Shown here: positions 49,518-58,049 of the stretch, one piece after another
Numbering within the stretch: the stretch's first letter is position 1
Layout: each line of letters opens with the position of its first letter
Assembly (NCBI GenBank): GCA_964640725.1
Contig: CAZXIJ010000004.1
Span: 62,001-126,000 of the forward strand
DNA length: 64,000 bases
Source of the DNA: CALHVX01 sp964640725
Lineage (GTDB): Bacteria > Pseudomonadota > Gammaproteobacteria > Pseudomonadales > Azotimanducaceae
Reading direction: 5' to 3'
The notes under the pieces: generated by a model
The model's input: the letters and a program-made list of their open reading frames with translations, nothing else
Databases searched by the model: none
Told to the model about the DNA's origin: nothing
Made by a program: the position numbers and the translations under genes

Positions 49518-50366
49518 CTACTCGCGAAAGACTTCCTCGTGAGACAGCCCCTGAGCCTCCAGGGAGCGTCGCAGCCGGGCCAGGGCCTCGACCTGGATCT
49601 GACGCACCCGCTCCCGGGTCAGGCCCACTTCGGCACCGACTTGCTCCAGGGTTGCATGCTCGTAGCCCCGCAGCCCGAAACGGCGGACGAGGACCGCCTG
49701 GTGCTTTTCGCTGAGTCCGGCCAGCAGCCCTTCCAGCTTGTCGGTCAGATCGTTGCTCTGCACCGCGGCGGCCGGATCCACGGCCTGGTCATCTGCCAGA
49801 GTCTGCGCCAGGCCCGGGCTCTGCTCCGTGGGCGCCGTGTCCAGGGAATCGACGCGCTCGTTCAGCCCGAGCAGGTTGCGAACATCGTCGGCCGGCTGGT
49901 CGATCAGCTCGGCGATCTCGTCGGCGGTCGGCTCGTGGTCGAGTTTCTGCGCCAGCTCCCGTGCCGCTCGCAGGTACAGGTTCATTTGCTTGACGACGTG
50001 AATCGGCAAGCGAATGGTCCGGGTCTGGCTCATGAGCGCGCGCTCGATGTTCTGCCGGATCCACCAGGTCGCGTAGGTGCTGAAGCGGAAGCCCCGCTCG
50101 CCGTCGAACTTTTCAACGGCGCGGATCAAGCCGAGGTTGCCCTCTTCGATCAGGTCGAGCAGGGGCAAACCGCGATTCAGGTAGCGGCGAGCGATCTTGA
50201 CCACCAGGCGCAGGTTGGACTCGATCATCCGCCCCCGAGCGGCGTCATCGCCGCGCGCAACAAGGCGCGACAGTTCCCGTTCCTGCTCGGCCGTCAACAG
50301 CGCCGAAAACCCAATTTCCTTCAGATACAGCGCCGTTGCGTCTGCGCTGCTGTCTTTCTCCGCCAT
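49518..50366 (-). CDS. rpoS: RNA polymerase sigma factor RpoS
   Basis: A 282-residue sigma-70 family factor without a long region 1.1. Region 1.2 starts at ATALYLKEIGFSALLTAEQE; region 2 has RMIESNLRLVVKIARRYLNR, FDGERGFRFSTYATWWIRQN (the -10 recognition helix, RpoS-like wording) and TIRLPIHVVKQMN; region 4 has the helix-turn-helix ATLEQVGAEVGLTRERVRQI. E. coli RpoS has 330 residues, so this one is shorter. It directs the general stress and stationary-phase response. Position downstream of nlpD is diagnostic of RpoS in gammaproteobacteria; its own promoter usually lies in nlpD, and 45 nt separate the genes. An alternative is a group 2 paralogue, which is unlikely given context. Confidence 0.94.
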   Translation of the reverse strand: MAEKDSSADATALYLKEIGFSALLTAEQERELSRLVARGDDAARGRMIESNLRLVVKIARRYLNRGLPLLDLIEEGNLGLIRAVEKFDGERGFRFSTYATWWIRQNIERALMSQTRTIRLPIHVVKQMNLYLRAARELAQKLDHEPTADEIAELIDQPADDVRNLLGLNERVDSLDTAPTEQSPGLAQTLADDQAVDPAAAVQSNDLTDKLEGLLAGLSEKHQAVLVRRFGLRGYEHATLEQVGAEVGLTRERVRQIQVEALARLRRSLEAQGLSHEEVFRE

Positions 50367-50411
50367 TCCGATCGCGTCCCTGGCTGGTCAAGCAGAACGA
50401 CGACGGCGGCT

Positions 50412-51161
50412 TCAGCGAATCGTGCGCTTGGGGTCCACCGGCGCACCGTTGCGCCGGAGCTCGAAGTAGAGCGCCCGGGCCCGAATGCCTGCCTGGGAGA
50501 TATCGGCCAAAGGCTGCCCGACTTTAACGCGCTGGCCTTCACGCACCCGCGCCTGCCCGTCAAAGCTGTAAGCACTCATCAGGCCGCCGCCGTGGCGCAG
50601 GATCAGCAGGCGCTCGTAGCCTGCGAGGCCGGCTCCGGCGTAGACCACCTGGCCCGCGGCGCTGGCAATCGCAGGAGCCTGCTCTGGCAGGCGAAAGCGC
50701 ATGCCGCTGCGTTCTGACGCGTAATCGGCGACCAGCTGGTCCAGCGGCCTTGGCGCTGCAAAGGGCCAGCGCCACTGCGTTGGCGCCGGGCCCGGTACCG
50801 GGCGACGCCCCGCCGGCGTCTGCGGGACAGCCGGCGGCTGCCGGGCAGCAGGGCTCTGGTGCGCGACTTGCGGCGGCGGGACCAGGCGCAGCGTCTTGCC
50901 GCTGTGCAGGCCATAAGGCGGGGCCAACGCATTCCAGCGAGCGAGCGCGGTCACGTCCAGGCGATAGCGCCAGGCAATGGAATAGAGCGTGTCGCCAGGG
51001 CGAACCTGGTAGCGCTGCGGCGGCGCGCCGAAGTTCGGGCTGCGGTCAGCGACCGGCGTCAGGCCGGGCTGGGCGCAGGCGACCAGGGCAACGCAGGCCA
51101 GCAGCAGCAGGTTGCGCCAGGCTCGCCCGGCAGCTTCCCGGGTACGGGTCTCTCTGCTCAG
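50412..51161 (-). CDS. nlpD: NlpD-like LysM/M23 lipoprotein, apparently with a CTG start
   Basis: A 249-residue lipoprotein: signal with lipobox LVAC, a LysM domain (YQVRPGDTLYSIAWRYRLDV), a Pro/Gln-rich linker, then a LytM/M23 domain (GQVVYAGAGLAGYERLLILR, LLILRHGGGLMSAYS). M23 zinc ligands are missing: MSAYSF stands where active enzymes have a His pair and LYFELR replaces LHFEIR. It is therefore probably an activator of cell-division amidases, like E. coli NlpD. No ATG, GTG or TTG exists between the preceding in-frame stop and the signal sequence that gives a sensible N-terminus; CTG at 51161-51159 overlaps the DUF368 stop (CTGA) and yields a perfect signal. The start is an inference. Confidence 0.85.
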   Translation of the reverse strand: MSRETRTREAAGRAWRNLLLLACVALVACAQPGLTPVADRSPNFGAPPQRYQVRPGDTLYSIAWRYRLDVTALARWNALAPPYGLHSGKTLRLVPPPQVAHQSPAARQPPAVPQTPAGRRPVPGPAPTQWRWPFAAPRPLDQLVADYASERSGMRFRLPEQAPAIASAAGQVVYAGAGLAGYERLLILRHGGGLMSAYSFDGQARVREGQRVKVGQPLADISQAGIRARALYFELRRNGAPVDPKRTIR

Positions 51162-52012
51162 GGCTGCAGCCGCGTCAGCAGCCAGAGCAAAACGCCCCCG
51201 GTCACCATGGCCAGAATGACCAGCGGCAGCTGTCCGGCACTGCCCGTGGCGACCGCGTACTCCGCAGGCAGAAACAGCGCCTGGCCGTCCTGCCAGGGCC
51301 ATAGTCGCGGCAAGGCCCCCGCCATGAAACCGGTAAGGACTGCGAGCAGCGGCACCCGGATCTCGGTCATCGCCCACCGCATCACCTTGGCGAACAGCAA
51401 CAGCCCCACGCCGCAGCCTGCTGCAAGCGTCACCAGGATCGGCCAGTGCAGGGTGCTGACCGCCTCGATCACCGGCTCGTACAGCCCGAGCACCAGCAAC
51501 ATAAAGCTGCCCGATACCGCCGGCAGCATCCAGGCGCTCACCGCAATCGCGCCGCCGAGAAAGAACCAGGGCAGGCTCGACTCGCTGCCGCCGGTGGGGA
51601 GCATGGCAGCGCCGAGGCCTAGCAGGATCCCGACGGGCACGCCCAGCGCCAGCATCCGGGCTGGCAGCCCACGACCGATCTGCACGATGCTGAAGACAAT
51701 CAGGCCAAAGAAGAAGCCCCAGACCAGGGGGGCGTGCTGCTCAAGGGCCCAGCTCATGAAGTTTGCGAATACGCCGATCGCCAGAACCATGCCGAGGCCC
51801 AGCACCAGCAGAAAGTTGCCGTTCACGTACCGCCACAAGCCGGCGATGCCCTGCTCAGACAGAACGCGGAAACAGCGCCAGTCAATGCGGGACAGCGTAT
51901 CGATCAGCTCATCGTAAATGCCAGTGACGAAGGCGATGGTGCCGCCCGATACTCCGGGCACGGCTTCGGCCAGCCCCATGGCCACGCCGCGAAGAAAAAG
52001 TCCTGTTCTCAT
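51158..52012 (-). CDS. DUF368 membrane protein (polyprenyl-phosphate transporter type)
   Basis: A 284-residue polytopic protein with about eight to nine transmembrane helices. FLRGVAMGLAEAVPGVSGGT near the start is the defining DUF368 motif (repeat-type PGVSGGT), echoed in the second half by the PAVSGSFMLLVLG segment, showing an inverted repeat fold. DUF368 members have been shown to recycle undecaprenyl phosphate across the inner membrane for cell-wall synthesis. The ATG at 52012 overlaps the pcm stop by 4 nt, and its TGA overlaps the presumed CTG start of nlpD, so it is embedded in the pcm-nlpD-rpoS transcript. Location beside nlpD is consistent with an envelope role. Confidence 0.9.
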   Translation of the reverse strand: MRTGLFLRGVAMGLAEAVPGVSGGTIAFVTGIYDELIDTLSRIDWRCFRVLSEQGIAGLWRYVNGNFLLVLGLGMVLAIGVFANFMSWALEQHAPLVWGFFFGLIVFSIVQIGRGLPARMLALGVPVGILLGLGAAMLPTGGSESSLPWFFLGGAIAVSAWMLPAVSGSFMLLVLGLYEPVIEAVSTLHWPILVTLAAGCGVGLLLFAKVMRWAMTEIRVPLLAVLTGFMAGALPRLWPWQDGQALFLPAEYAVATGSAGQLPLVILAMVTGGVLLWLLTRLQP

Positions 52013-52674
52013 ATCCGGGAGATACCTTTCACGAGCGGCACAAACCGCACGTAGTCCACCAATTGCCGCGACACCGTGCCGTCGACTGCTTTGTCATACA
52101 CTGCCAGCTCCTGAACCCCGTCGCCGCCCTCGGGCACGACCAGACGCCCGCCGGGCGCCAGCTGCGTCAGCAGCGCCTCGGGCAGCACGGGCGGTGCGGC
52201 CGTCACGATAATGCCGTCAAAGGGCTCCTCGCCCGGCCACCCCTGATAGCCGTCAGCACAGCGCGCTCGAACGTAAGACAGCGCCAGCTGTCGCAGGTTG
52301 TCCTGAGCCCGGCGAGCCAGAGCCTCGATCCGCTCGACGGAAAACAGACGTCGCACCAGCGGCGCCAGCACGGCAGTCTGATAACCGCAGCCCGTCCCTA
52401 CCTCCAGCACGCGCCCGGGCTGTCGGGCCAGCAGCGTTTGCGTCATCAGCGCAACCACGAAGGGCTGGGATATGGTCTGGCCGTGGCCGATTGGCAGGGA
52501 CGTATCTTCATAGGCGCGATGGGCGAGCGCCTCATCCACGAAGATGTGCCGCGGCACGCTTCGAATCTGTGCAAGGACCGCTTCGTCAACAATGCCCTGC
52601 CCGCGCAGGCGCGCCACCAATCGCTCGCGGGTGCGTCGCGAGGTCATGCCGATACCTTCCAGCGGCGCCTGCAT
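52009..52674 (-). CDS. pcm: Protein-L-isoaspartate O-methyltransferase
   Basis: A 221-residue PCMT. SVPRHIFVDEALAHRAYEDTSL and GHGQTISQPFVVALMTQTL form the substrate and SAM-binding front, EVGTGCGYQTAVLAPL is SAM motif I, and DGIIVTAAPPVLPEALL the post-II motif. It methylates isoaspartyl residues to start repair of aged proteins. The start is the ATG at 52674; a TTG two codons upstream overlaps the truD stop (TTGA) and could serve instead. Usually surE stands between truD and pcm; here they are directly joined. Downstream the stop overlaps the DUF368 gene by 4 nt. Confidence 0.95.
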   Translation of the reverse strand: MQAPLEGIGMTSRRTRERLVARLRGQGIVDEAVLAQIRSVPRHIFVDEALAHRAYEDTSLPIGHGQTISQPFVVALMTQTLLARQPGRVLEVGTGCGYQTAVLAPLVRRLFSVERIEALARRAQDNLRQLALSYVRARCADGYQGWPGEEPFDGIIVTAAPPVLPEALLTQLAPGGRLVVPEGGDGVQELAVYDKAVDGTVSRQLVDYVRFVPLVKGISRI

Positions 52675-52676
52675 CT

Positions 52677-53744
52677 TCAAGCCGCCCGGGGCGCGCGGGC
52701 CGAGGCACCGCCCGGCTGCTGCAAATCAAAGAAGGGTTCGAGGAGCACGGTCGCGTAACTGCCCGGGGCCAGGCGAAAACCCAGCCACCAGTCGGCGCCG
52801 CTGCGATGCGCGACGAGGTCCCGGGGATACATCCACAGAGCCCGTCGATCCAGAGCGGGCCCGGCGTGTTCAAGGACGTCGCAGAGCAGAGACTCTTCGC
52901 CCAGTACCGATCGCTCGAGATCGAGCGCTGCGCCCTGCACCCCGGTGCGCCCGCGGCCCCAGAGCGGCCCGGTAGGAATGCCCCCAACCAACTGGTCACC
53001 GGGCAGCCTCGTGCCGGGCGGCGCTTGCCGAACCCGTTCCGCCAGCACCTGGTTAAACAAGTGCGCGCGCAGCACGGACAGGTGCCAACCCTCCGCGCTC
53101 GCCCGGCGCCGACGACGCTGGCGACCGCGCTGCGCTGCCTCGGCCCGCCCCTGCGCCCAGCGCCGGGCGTCGGCAAGGCCGCTATGGCCGAAGCGCTGAG
53201 GCCCGAAAGCATTGGGGATCCCCTGACGCGCCTGTACGCGCAGGGCGGCCAGAGCCCGGGCCAGCTCAGAGCCCATTCCGGTCTCGCTGAGCGCCCGCAG
53301 GCGAATCAGAAAGCGGTTGCCTGCCAGCTCGCCCACCCGCAGCTTTCGCCGTTGTCCACGCTCCTGCAGGAGCCGCAGCGCAGTGCCCTGCGCGAGGCCA
53401 CCGCTGTTGCGCCATTGCTCGATCTGCTGCGGGAGGGACAGCGGCGCCCTGGCGATTGCCGGGGCTGGCACTGTGAGCCACTGGGCCGTGACGGCGTGGC
53501 GATCTTTGCGACCGGCATAGCCGATCTCGACCTCGGGCACCTGCGCCCATTGCGCCAGCAGCGCGACCAGGGCCGGCGTATCCAACCCCCGTTTCTCGAT
53601 CAGGAACGCCCGCTGAGCAGCGTCTGCACCGGCGTCTTCCAGCTGTGCACCGCCCTGCTCCTCGTAGACCCGAAAATCTTCCGGGACCCTCTTGAAGCCG
53701 ACGACCGGGCGCTGGCCAGCGGCGGCAATCGCGTTGTGTTTCAA
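52677..53744 (-). CDS. truD: tRNA pseudouridine(13) synthase TruD
   Basis: A 355-residue enzyme. FKRVPEDFRVYEE opens the protein, IGYAGRKDRHAVTAQWL holds the catalytic Asp, and ELAGNRFLIRLRAL and IPNAFGPQRFG are family motifs; an Arg-rich segment (AAQRGRQRRRRRASAEGWHL) sits before the insertion domain, and GIPTGPLWGRG follows. It makes pseudouridine at position 13 of tRNA-Glu. The start is a TTG overlapping the ftsB stop by 4 nt (TTGA), and the C-terminus ends next to pcm. In E. coli and Pseudomonas ispD and ispF lie between ftsB and truD and surE after truD; none is present here. Confidence 0.93.
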   Translation of the reverse strand: MKHNAIAAAGQRPVVGFKRVPEDFRVYEEQGGAQLEDAGADAAQRAFLIEKRGLDTPALVALLAQWAQVPEVEIGYAGRKDRHAVTAQWLTVPAPAIARAPLSLPQQIEQWRNSGGLAQGTALRLLQERGQRRKLRVGELAGNRFLIRLRALSETGMGSELARALAALRVQARQGIPNAFGPQRFGHSGLADARRWAQGRAEAAQRGRQRRRRRASAEGWHLSVLRAHLFNQVLAERVRQAPPGTRLPGDQLVGGIPTGPLWGRGRTGVQGAALDLERSVLGEESLLCDVLEHAGPALDRRALWMYPRDLVAHRSGADWWLGFRLAPGSYATVLLEPFFDLQQPGGASARAPRAA

Positions 53745-54022
53745 GGGGTCTGCGGCACGAAGTAGAACACCTCGCCGGGCTTGACCATGCCCAGATCACG
53801 CCGCGCCCGGGACTCGAGCGCGCCAGGGCTGGCCTTGAGCGCCATGACCTCGGCGGTCAGGTTTTCGTTACGCGCCTGGAGCGCATCGAACTGCGCCTTC
53901 TGGATCTCGAGTTCGTCAGCCAGCGTCGCTTCCGAGAGCTTGCCGACATCACTGAGCCAGAGCTTGTGCTGAAGCATGGCGATCACGACCAGCAGCACCG
54001 ATATCCAGGCGCTCGCTTTCAC
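53741..54022 (-). CDS. ftsB: Cell division protein FtsB
   Basis: A 93-residue bitopic protein: a short cytoplasmic start, one transmembrane helix (AWISVLLVVIAMLQHKLWL) and a periplasmic coiled coil (LADELEIQKAQFDALQARNE), ending in GMVKPGEVFYFV, the conserved FtsB tail. It joins FtsL and FtsQ in the divisome. The start GTG at 54022 overlaps the enolase stop by 4 nt (GTGA). The eno-ftsB order is standard in gammaproteobacteria. The protein has the normal length. The next gene truD follows with another 4-nt overlap. Confidence 0.94.
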   Translation of the reverse strand: MKASAWISVLLVVIAMLQHKLWLSDVGKLSEATLADELEIQKAQFDALQARNENLTAEVMALKASPGALESRARRDLGMVKPGEVFYFVPQTP

Positions 54023-55308
54023 AGCTGACGAAACTCGGCCCGGCCCCGATAGGGCGCACGGCCGCTGGTGGCCTGTTCGATGCGCAGTAGCTGGTTGTAC
54101 TTGGCAACGCGGTCCGAGCGACACAGGGAGCCCGTTTTGATCTGCCCCGCGCCGGTGCCCACGGCCAGGTCAGCAATCGTCGTATCTTCGGTCTCGCCGC
54201 TGCGATGCGAAATGACCGCGGTGTAGCCGGCATCATGGGCCATGCGCACCGCATCCAGCGTTTCCGTGAGCGTGCCGATCTGGTTCAGCTTGATGAGGAT
54301 ACTGTTGCCGATACCACGCTCGATGCCGTCAGCGAGAATGCCGGTGTTGGTGACGAACAGGTCATCGCCAACGAGCTGCACGCGGTCGCCAAGCTGTTCC
54401 GTCAGGATTTTCCAGCCGTCCCAGTCGTTCTCGTCCATGCCATCTTCGATGGAAGCAATCGGGTAGTCCGTGCTGAGCTGGCCCAGATAGCCGGCAAAGC
54501 CGGCGCTGTCGTAGCGCTGGCCTTCGCCCGCCAGGTCGTAAACACCGTCCCGGTAAAATTCGCTGGCGGCGCAGTCCAGCGCCAGCAGCACGTCGTCGCC
54601 CAGGCGATAGCCGGCAGCATCAACCGCTTCGCTGATCACCGCCAGCGCCTCGGCATTGGAGCCGAGGTTCGGCGCAAAGCCGCCCTCGTCACCGACCGCT
54701 GTGGTCAGCCCGCGGCCGCCAAGCACTTTCTTGAGCGCGTGAAACACCTCAGCACCGCACCGCAGCGCCTCGGCAAAGCTGGTCATGGAGACCGGCTGAA
54801 TCATGAATTCCTGGATATCGACGTTGTTGTCTGCATGCTCGCCACCGTTGATGATGTTCATCATCGGCACCGGCATGGTCATCGGCACACCGCCCATCAA
54901 CCCATTGATGTGTTGGTACAGCGGCACGCCAGCACTGGTTGCCGCAGCCTTGGCTGCCGCAAGCGATATCGCCAAGATGGCGTTCGCCCCGAGCATGGTC
55001 TTGTTTTCCGTGCCGTCGGCATCGATCAGCGCCTGGTCCAATGCGCCCTGAGCCGCAGCCTCGAGGCCGGTCACGGCCGCCCGCAACGGCCCATGGACCG
55101 CCGCCACGGCCCGGGTCACGCCCTTGCCCAGATAGCGGTCGCTGTCGCCATCGCGCAGTTCCAGGGCTTCCCGGGAGCCGGTAGAAGCGCCGGAGGGCGC
55201 ACAGGCTCGGCCGCTGGCACCGTCGTCCAGAACCACGTCGGCCTCGACGGTCGGGTTGCCCCGGGAATCCAGGACCTGTCGTCCTGTGACCTCAACGATT
55301 TTCGCCAT
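54019..55308 (-). CDS. eno: Enolase
   Basis: A 429-residue enolase, full length. DSRGNPTVEADV and PSGASTGSREALELRD at the N-domain, MMNIINGGEHADNNVDIQEF, AVGDEGGFAPNL with the acid/base Glu, SIEDGMDENDWDGW with a magnesium ligand, and the signature ILIKLNQIGTLTETLDA with the catalytic Lys. It converts 2-phosphoglycerate to PEP in glycolysis/gluconeogenesis and is also a degradosome component in many relatives. The ATG at 55308 with AGAGA upstream is chosen over an in-frame start 19 codons earlier. It lies 46 nt after kdsA, which uses PEP, and overlaps ftsB. Confidence 0.97.
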   Translation of the reverse strand: MAKIVEVTGRQVLDSRGNPTVEADVVLDDGASGRACAPSGASTGSREALELRDGDSDRYLGKGVTRAVAAVHGPLRAAVTGLEAAAQGALDQALIDADGTENKTMLGANAILAISLAAAKAAATSAGVPLYQHINGLMGGVPMTMPVPMMNIINGGEHADNNVDIQEFMIQPVSMTSFAEALRCGAEVFHALKKVLGGRGLTTAVGDEGGFAPNLGSNAEALAVISEAVDAAGYRLGDDVLLALDCAASEFYRDGVYDLAGEGQRYDSAGFAGYLGQLSTDYPIASIEDGMDENDWDGWKILTEQLGDRVQLVGDDLFVTNTGILADGIERGIGNSILIKLNQIGTLTETLDAVRMAHDAGYTAVISHRSGETEDTTIADLAVGTGAGQIKTGSLCRSDRVAKYNQLLRIEQATSGRAPYRGRAEFRQL

Positions 55309-55354
55309 CTTGTCTCTCTTGTCCTTGCCTGCGGGAGCGGCAGCAATCGGCTGC

Positions 55355-56209
55355 CTAACCAGCATTATCCCCCAGCATCAGCTCAGCTTCTGCGTACGGC
55401 TGCGCTTTAACCACCTGATCCAGTGCCACCAACTGCTCGAGAAGTGCCGCCATGCGCGGCAAGGGCCAGGCGTTCGGGCCGTCCGACAGGGCCTGCGCCG
55501 GGTCCGGGTGCGTCTCCATGAAGAGCCCGGCCACGCCGGCACCGACAGCCGCTCGAGCCAGGACCGGGACCATCTCCCGCTGCCCTCCAGAACGCGTGCC
55601 CAGCCCTCCGGGCATCTGTACAGAGTGCGTCGCGTCAAAAACCACCGGGCAACCGGTCTGGCGCATCAGCGCCAGGCCGCGCATGTCAGAAATCAGATTG
55701 TTGTAGCCGAAGCTGAAACCCCGCTCGCAAACCATGATGGCCTCGTTGCCCGTAGCCCGGGCCTTGGCCACCACGGGCAGCATATCCAGCGGCGCCAGGA
55801 ACTGACCTTTCTTGATATTGACCGGAATACCGGCATTGCAAACGTTCTGGATAAAGTTCGTTTGCCGACACAGGAATGCCGGGGTCTGCATCACCGAAAC
55901 GACGCTCGCGACTTCGTCCAGCGGCGTGTCTTCGTGCACATCGGTCAGCACCGGGACTTCCAGCTCGGTCTTGACGCGTTCGAGGATCCGCAGGCCCGCT
56001 TCGAGCCCGGGCCCGCGAAAGCTCTCGTGCGACGAGCGGTTGGCCTTGTCGAAGGAGCTTTTATAGATAAAGGGTACGCCCAGGCGCGCGCAAATGTCTT
56101 TCAGGTCGCTGGCCGTAGACAGCGCCAGCGCCTCGCTCTCGATCACGCAGGGGCCCGCGATCAGGAACAGCGGGCGCTCCGCTCCGACTTCAAAGTCCAG
56201 CAGGCGCAC
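55355..56209 (-). CDS. kdsA: 3-deoxy-8-phosphooctulonate synthase
   Basis: A 284-residue KDO-8-phosphate synthase. LFLIAGPCVIESEALAL, YKSSFDKANRSSHESFRGPG with PEP-contact residues, DVHEDTP, QTNFIQNVCNAGIPVNIKKG, FDATHSVQMPGG and the end segment LFMETHPDPAQALSDGPNAW are all present. NFIQNVCNAG with Asn rather than Cys at the metal position marks the metal-independent class. It condenses arabinose 5-phosphate with PEP for lipopolysaccharide KDO. The start codon is GTG, 3 nt after the pyrG stop. The pyrG-kdsA-eno order is shared with pseudomonads and supports a gammaproteobacterial origin with normal LPS. Confidence 0.96.
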   Translation of the reverse strand: MRLLDFEVGAERPLFLIAGPCVIESEALALSTASDLKDICARLGVPFIYKSSFDKANRSSHESFRGPGLEAGLRILERVKTELEVPVLTDVHEDTPLDEVASVVSVMQTPAFLCRQTNFIQNVCNAGIPVNIKKGQFLAPLDMLPVVAKARATGNEAIMVCERGFSFGYNNLISDMRGLALMRQTGCPVVFDATHSVQMPGGLGTRSGGQREMVPVLARAAVGAGVAGLFMETHPDPAQALSDGPNAWPLPRMAALLEQLVALDQVVKAQPYAEAELMLGDNAG

Positions 56210-56212
56210 GCT

Positions 56213-57901
56213 TTACTCCTGGCCGCCGGCGGCCGCTTTTGGCGGCACTGCCTCGGCATCGCGGCTGGCATCCCCGGGGCCCTGAGCGCGCTCATTGGCG
56301 GCCTCGATAAAGCCCGAGAACAGCGGGTGCCCAGCCCGGGGGGAGCTTGTGAACTCCGGATGGAACTGACACGCCACAAACCAGGGATGGTCTTTCAGCT
56401 CGATCATCTCGACCAAAGACCCGTCTTCCGAGCGCCCCGCCACACTCAGGCCGGCATCGACCAGCGACGAAACGTAACGTTCGTTGACCTCGTACCGGTG
56501 CCGATGCCGCTCGGCGACCATGGTTTTGCCGTAGGTCTTGGCAGCGAGGCTGCCTTGATCGAGCACGCAGACCTGTTCGCCCAGACGCATGGTGCCGCCC
56601 TTGTCTTCGCCACCGGTCCGCACTTCGACATTGCCTTCCTGGTCCGTCCACTCGGAGATCAGCGCGATCACCGGATGGCGGCTGCTGGGGTCAACCTCGG
56701 TGCTGTGCGCGCCCTCGAGGTTTGCGACGTTGCGGGCAAACTCAATCACCGCCGCGTGCAGGCCGTAGCAGATACCCAGGTACGGCACGTTGTTCACCCG
56801 CGCGTAGTTGACTGCCAGGATCTTGCCTTCCAGGCCCCGCTCCCCAAAGCCGCCAGGAACCAGCACCGCGTGAACGCCGTCCAGCAGAGACGTGCCCTGG
56901 CGCTCCAGGTCTTGCGCATCGATATAGTCGATGGTGACCCGGGTGCGGGTCTGAATGCCGGCATGGTTGATGGCTTCGGTCAGGGACTTGTAGGCGTCGA
57001 GCAGTTCCAGGTATTTGCCGACCATCGCGATCTTCACTTCGCGCTCCGGATTCAGCTCGGCATGGACGACCTTGCGCCAGGCCGACAGCTCTGCGGGCTC
57101 GCAATCGATCTCCAGCCGCTCGACCACGAAATCGTCCAGCCCTTCCTGGTGCAGCAGTTCCGGCACCTGGTAGATCGTCTCGGCATCCATCAGCGGGATA
57201 ACCGCGCGTTCCTCGACACTGGTAAACAACGCGATCTTGCTGCGGGCCGAGCGCGGCAGCATGCGCTCGCTGCGGCAAACCAGAATGTCCGGGTTGAGGC
57301 CGATCGAGCGCAGTTCCTTGACCGAGTGCTGAGTGGGCTTGGTCTTGATCTCGCCGGCGGTGGCAATGAACGGCACCAGGGTCAGATGAATAAACAGCGC
57401 CCGGTTCATGCCCACTTCGAGACGGATCTGACGGATGGCTTCGAGGAACGGCTGTGACTCGATGTCGCCGACGGTGCCGCCGATCTCGACAATGAGCACT
57501 TCGTAGCCTTCGCCGACATCTTTGATGCGGCGCTTGATCTCGTCGGTGACGTGCGGGATGACCTGCACGGTCCCGCCCAGGTAGTCGCCGCGGCGCTCCC
57601 GGCGAATCACCTCGGCGTAAATGCTGCCGGTCGTAAAGTTGTTGCGCTTGGTCATGGCGACGCCGCTGAAGCGCTCGTAGTTGCCAAGGTCCAGATCGGT
57701 TTCCGCGCCGTCCGTGGTGACGAACACCTCGCCGTGCTGGAACGGCGACATGGTGCCCGGATCGACGTTGATGTACGGATCGAGCTTCATGACATTGACC
57801 CGCACTTTGCGGGCTTGGAGCACCGCGGCCAGGGACGAGGTCAAGATGCCCTTGCCAAGGGACGACACGACGCCGCCGGTCACGAAAATATATCTGGTCA
57901 T
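56213..57901 (-). CDS. pyrG: CTP synthase
   Basis: A 562-residue enzyme with an N-terminal ATP-dependent amidoligase (MTRYIFVTGGVVSSLGKGIL, DPYINVDPGTMSPFQHGEVF) and a C-terminal class I glutamine amidotransferase. The nucleophile is Cys378 in GICYGLH (the usual wording is GICLGMQ), and the His/Glu pair is in QFHPEFTSSP. It converts UTP to CTP with glutamine. The tail after the amidotransferase (GDASRDAEAVPPKAAAGG) is a disordered extension. The ATG at 57901 is certain from the family N-terminus; 148 nt without a gene separate it from tilS and contain no clear promoter box. Nothing else is odd except the changed residues around the nucleophile. Confidence 0.96.
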   Translation of the reverse strand: MTRYIFVTGGVVSSLGKGILTSSLAAVLQARKVRVNVMKLDPYINVDPGTMSPFQHGEVFVTTDGAETDLDLGNYERFSGVAMTKRNNFTTGSIYAEVIRRERRGDYLGGTVQVIPHVTDEIKRRIKDVGEGYEVLIVEIGGTVGDIESQPFLEAIRQIRLEVGMNRALFIHLTLVPFIATAGEIKTKPTQHSVKELRSIGLNPDILVCRSERMLPRSARSKIALFTSVEERAVIPLMDAETIYQVPELLHQEGLDDFVVERLEIDCEPAELSAWRKVVHAELNPEREVKIAMVGKYLELLDAYKSLTEAINHAGIQTRTRVTIDYIDAQDLERQGTSLLDGVHAVLVPGGFGERGLEGKILAVNYARVNNVPYLGICYGLHAAVIEFARNVANLEGAHSTEVDPSSRHPVIALISEWTDQEGNVEVRTGGEDKGGTMRLGEQVCVLDQGSLAAKTYGKTMVAERHRHRYEVNERYVSSLVDAGLSVAGRSEDGSLVEMIELKDHPWFVACQFHPEFTSSPRAGHPLFSGFIEAANERAQGPGDASRDAEAVPPKAAAGGQE

Positions 57902-58049
57902 GCAGCTCACACCGATAGCCGCCGCGGCCACCAGGGTCGCCGTGCGGGAGAAAAAGTCAGGATCAGCGCGCCGTGGGCCCGCACGAGCGGTTCGAGAAGC
58001 AACCGCAGGATGGAACGCGATGTTAGCGAAAGCCTCCCGGGACCTCAAT

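Noticed and set aside
55256..57457. 733-codon plus-strand reading frame opposite kdsA and pyrG
   Set aside because: Antisense shadow of two highly conserved genes; composition reflects the complementary strand of GC-rich codons, and no family motif is present.
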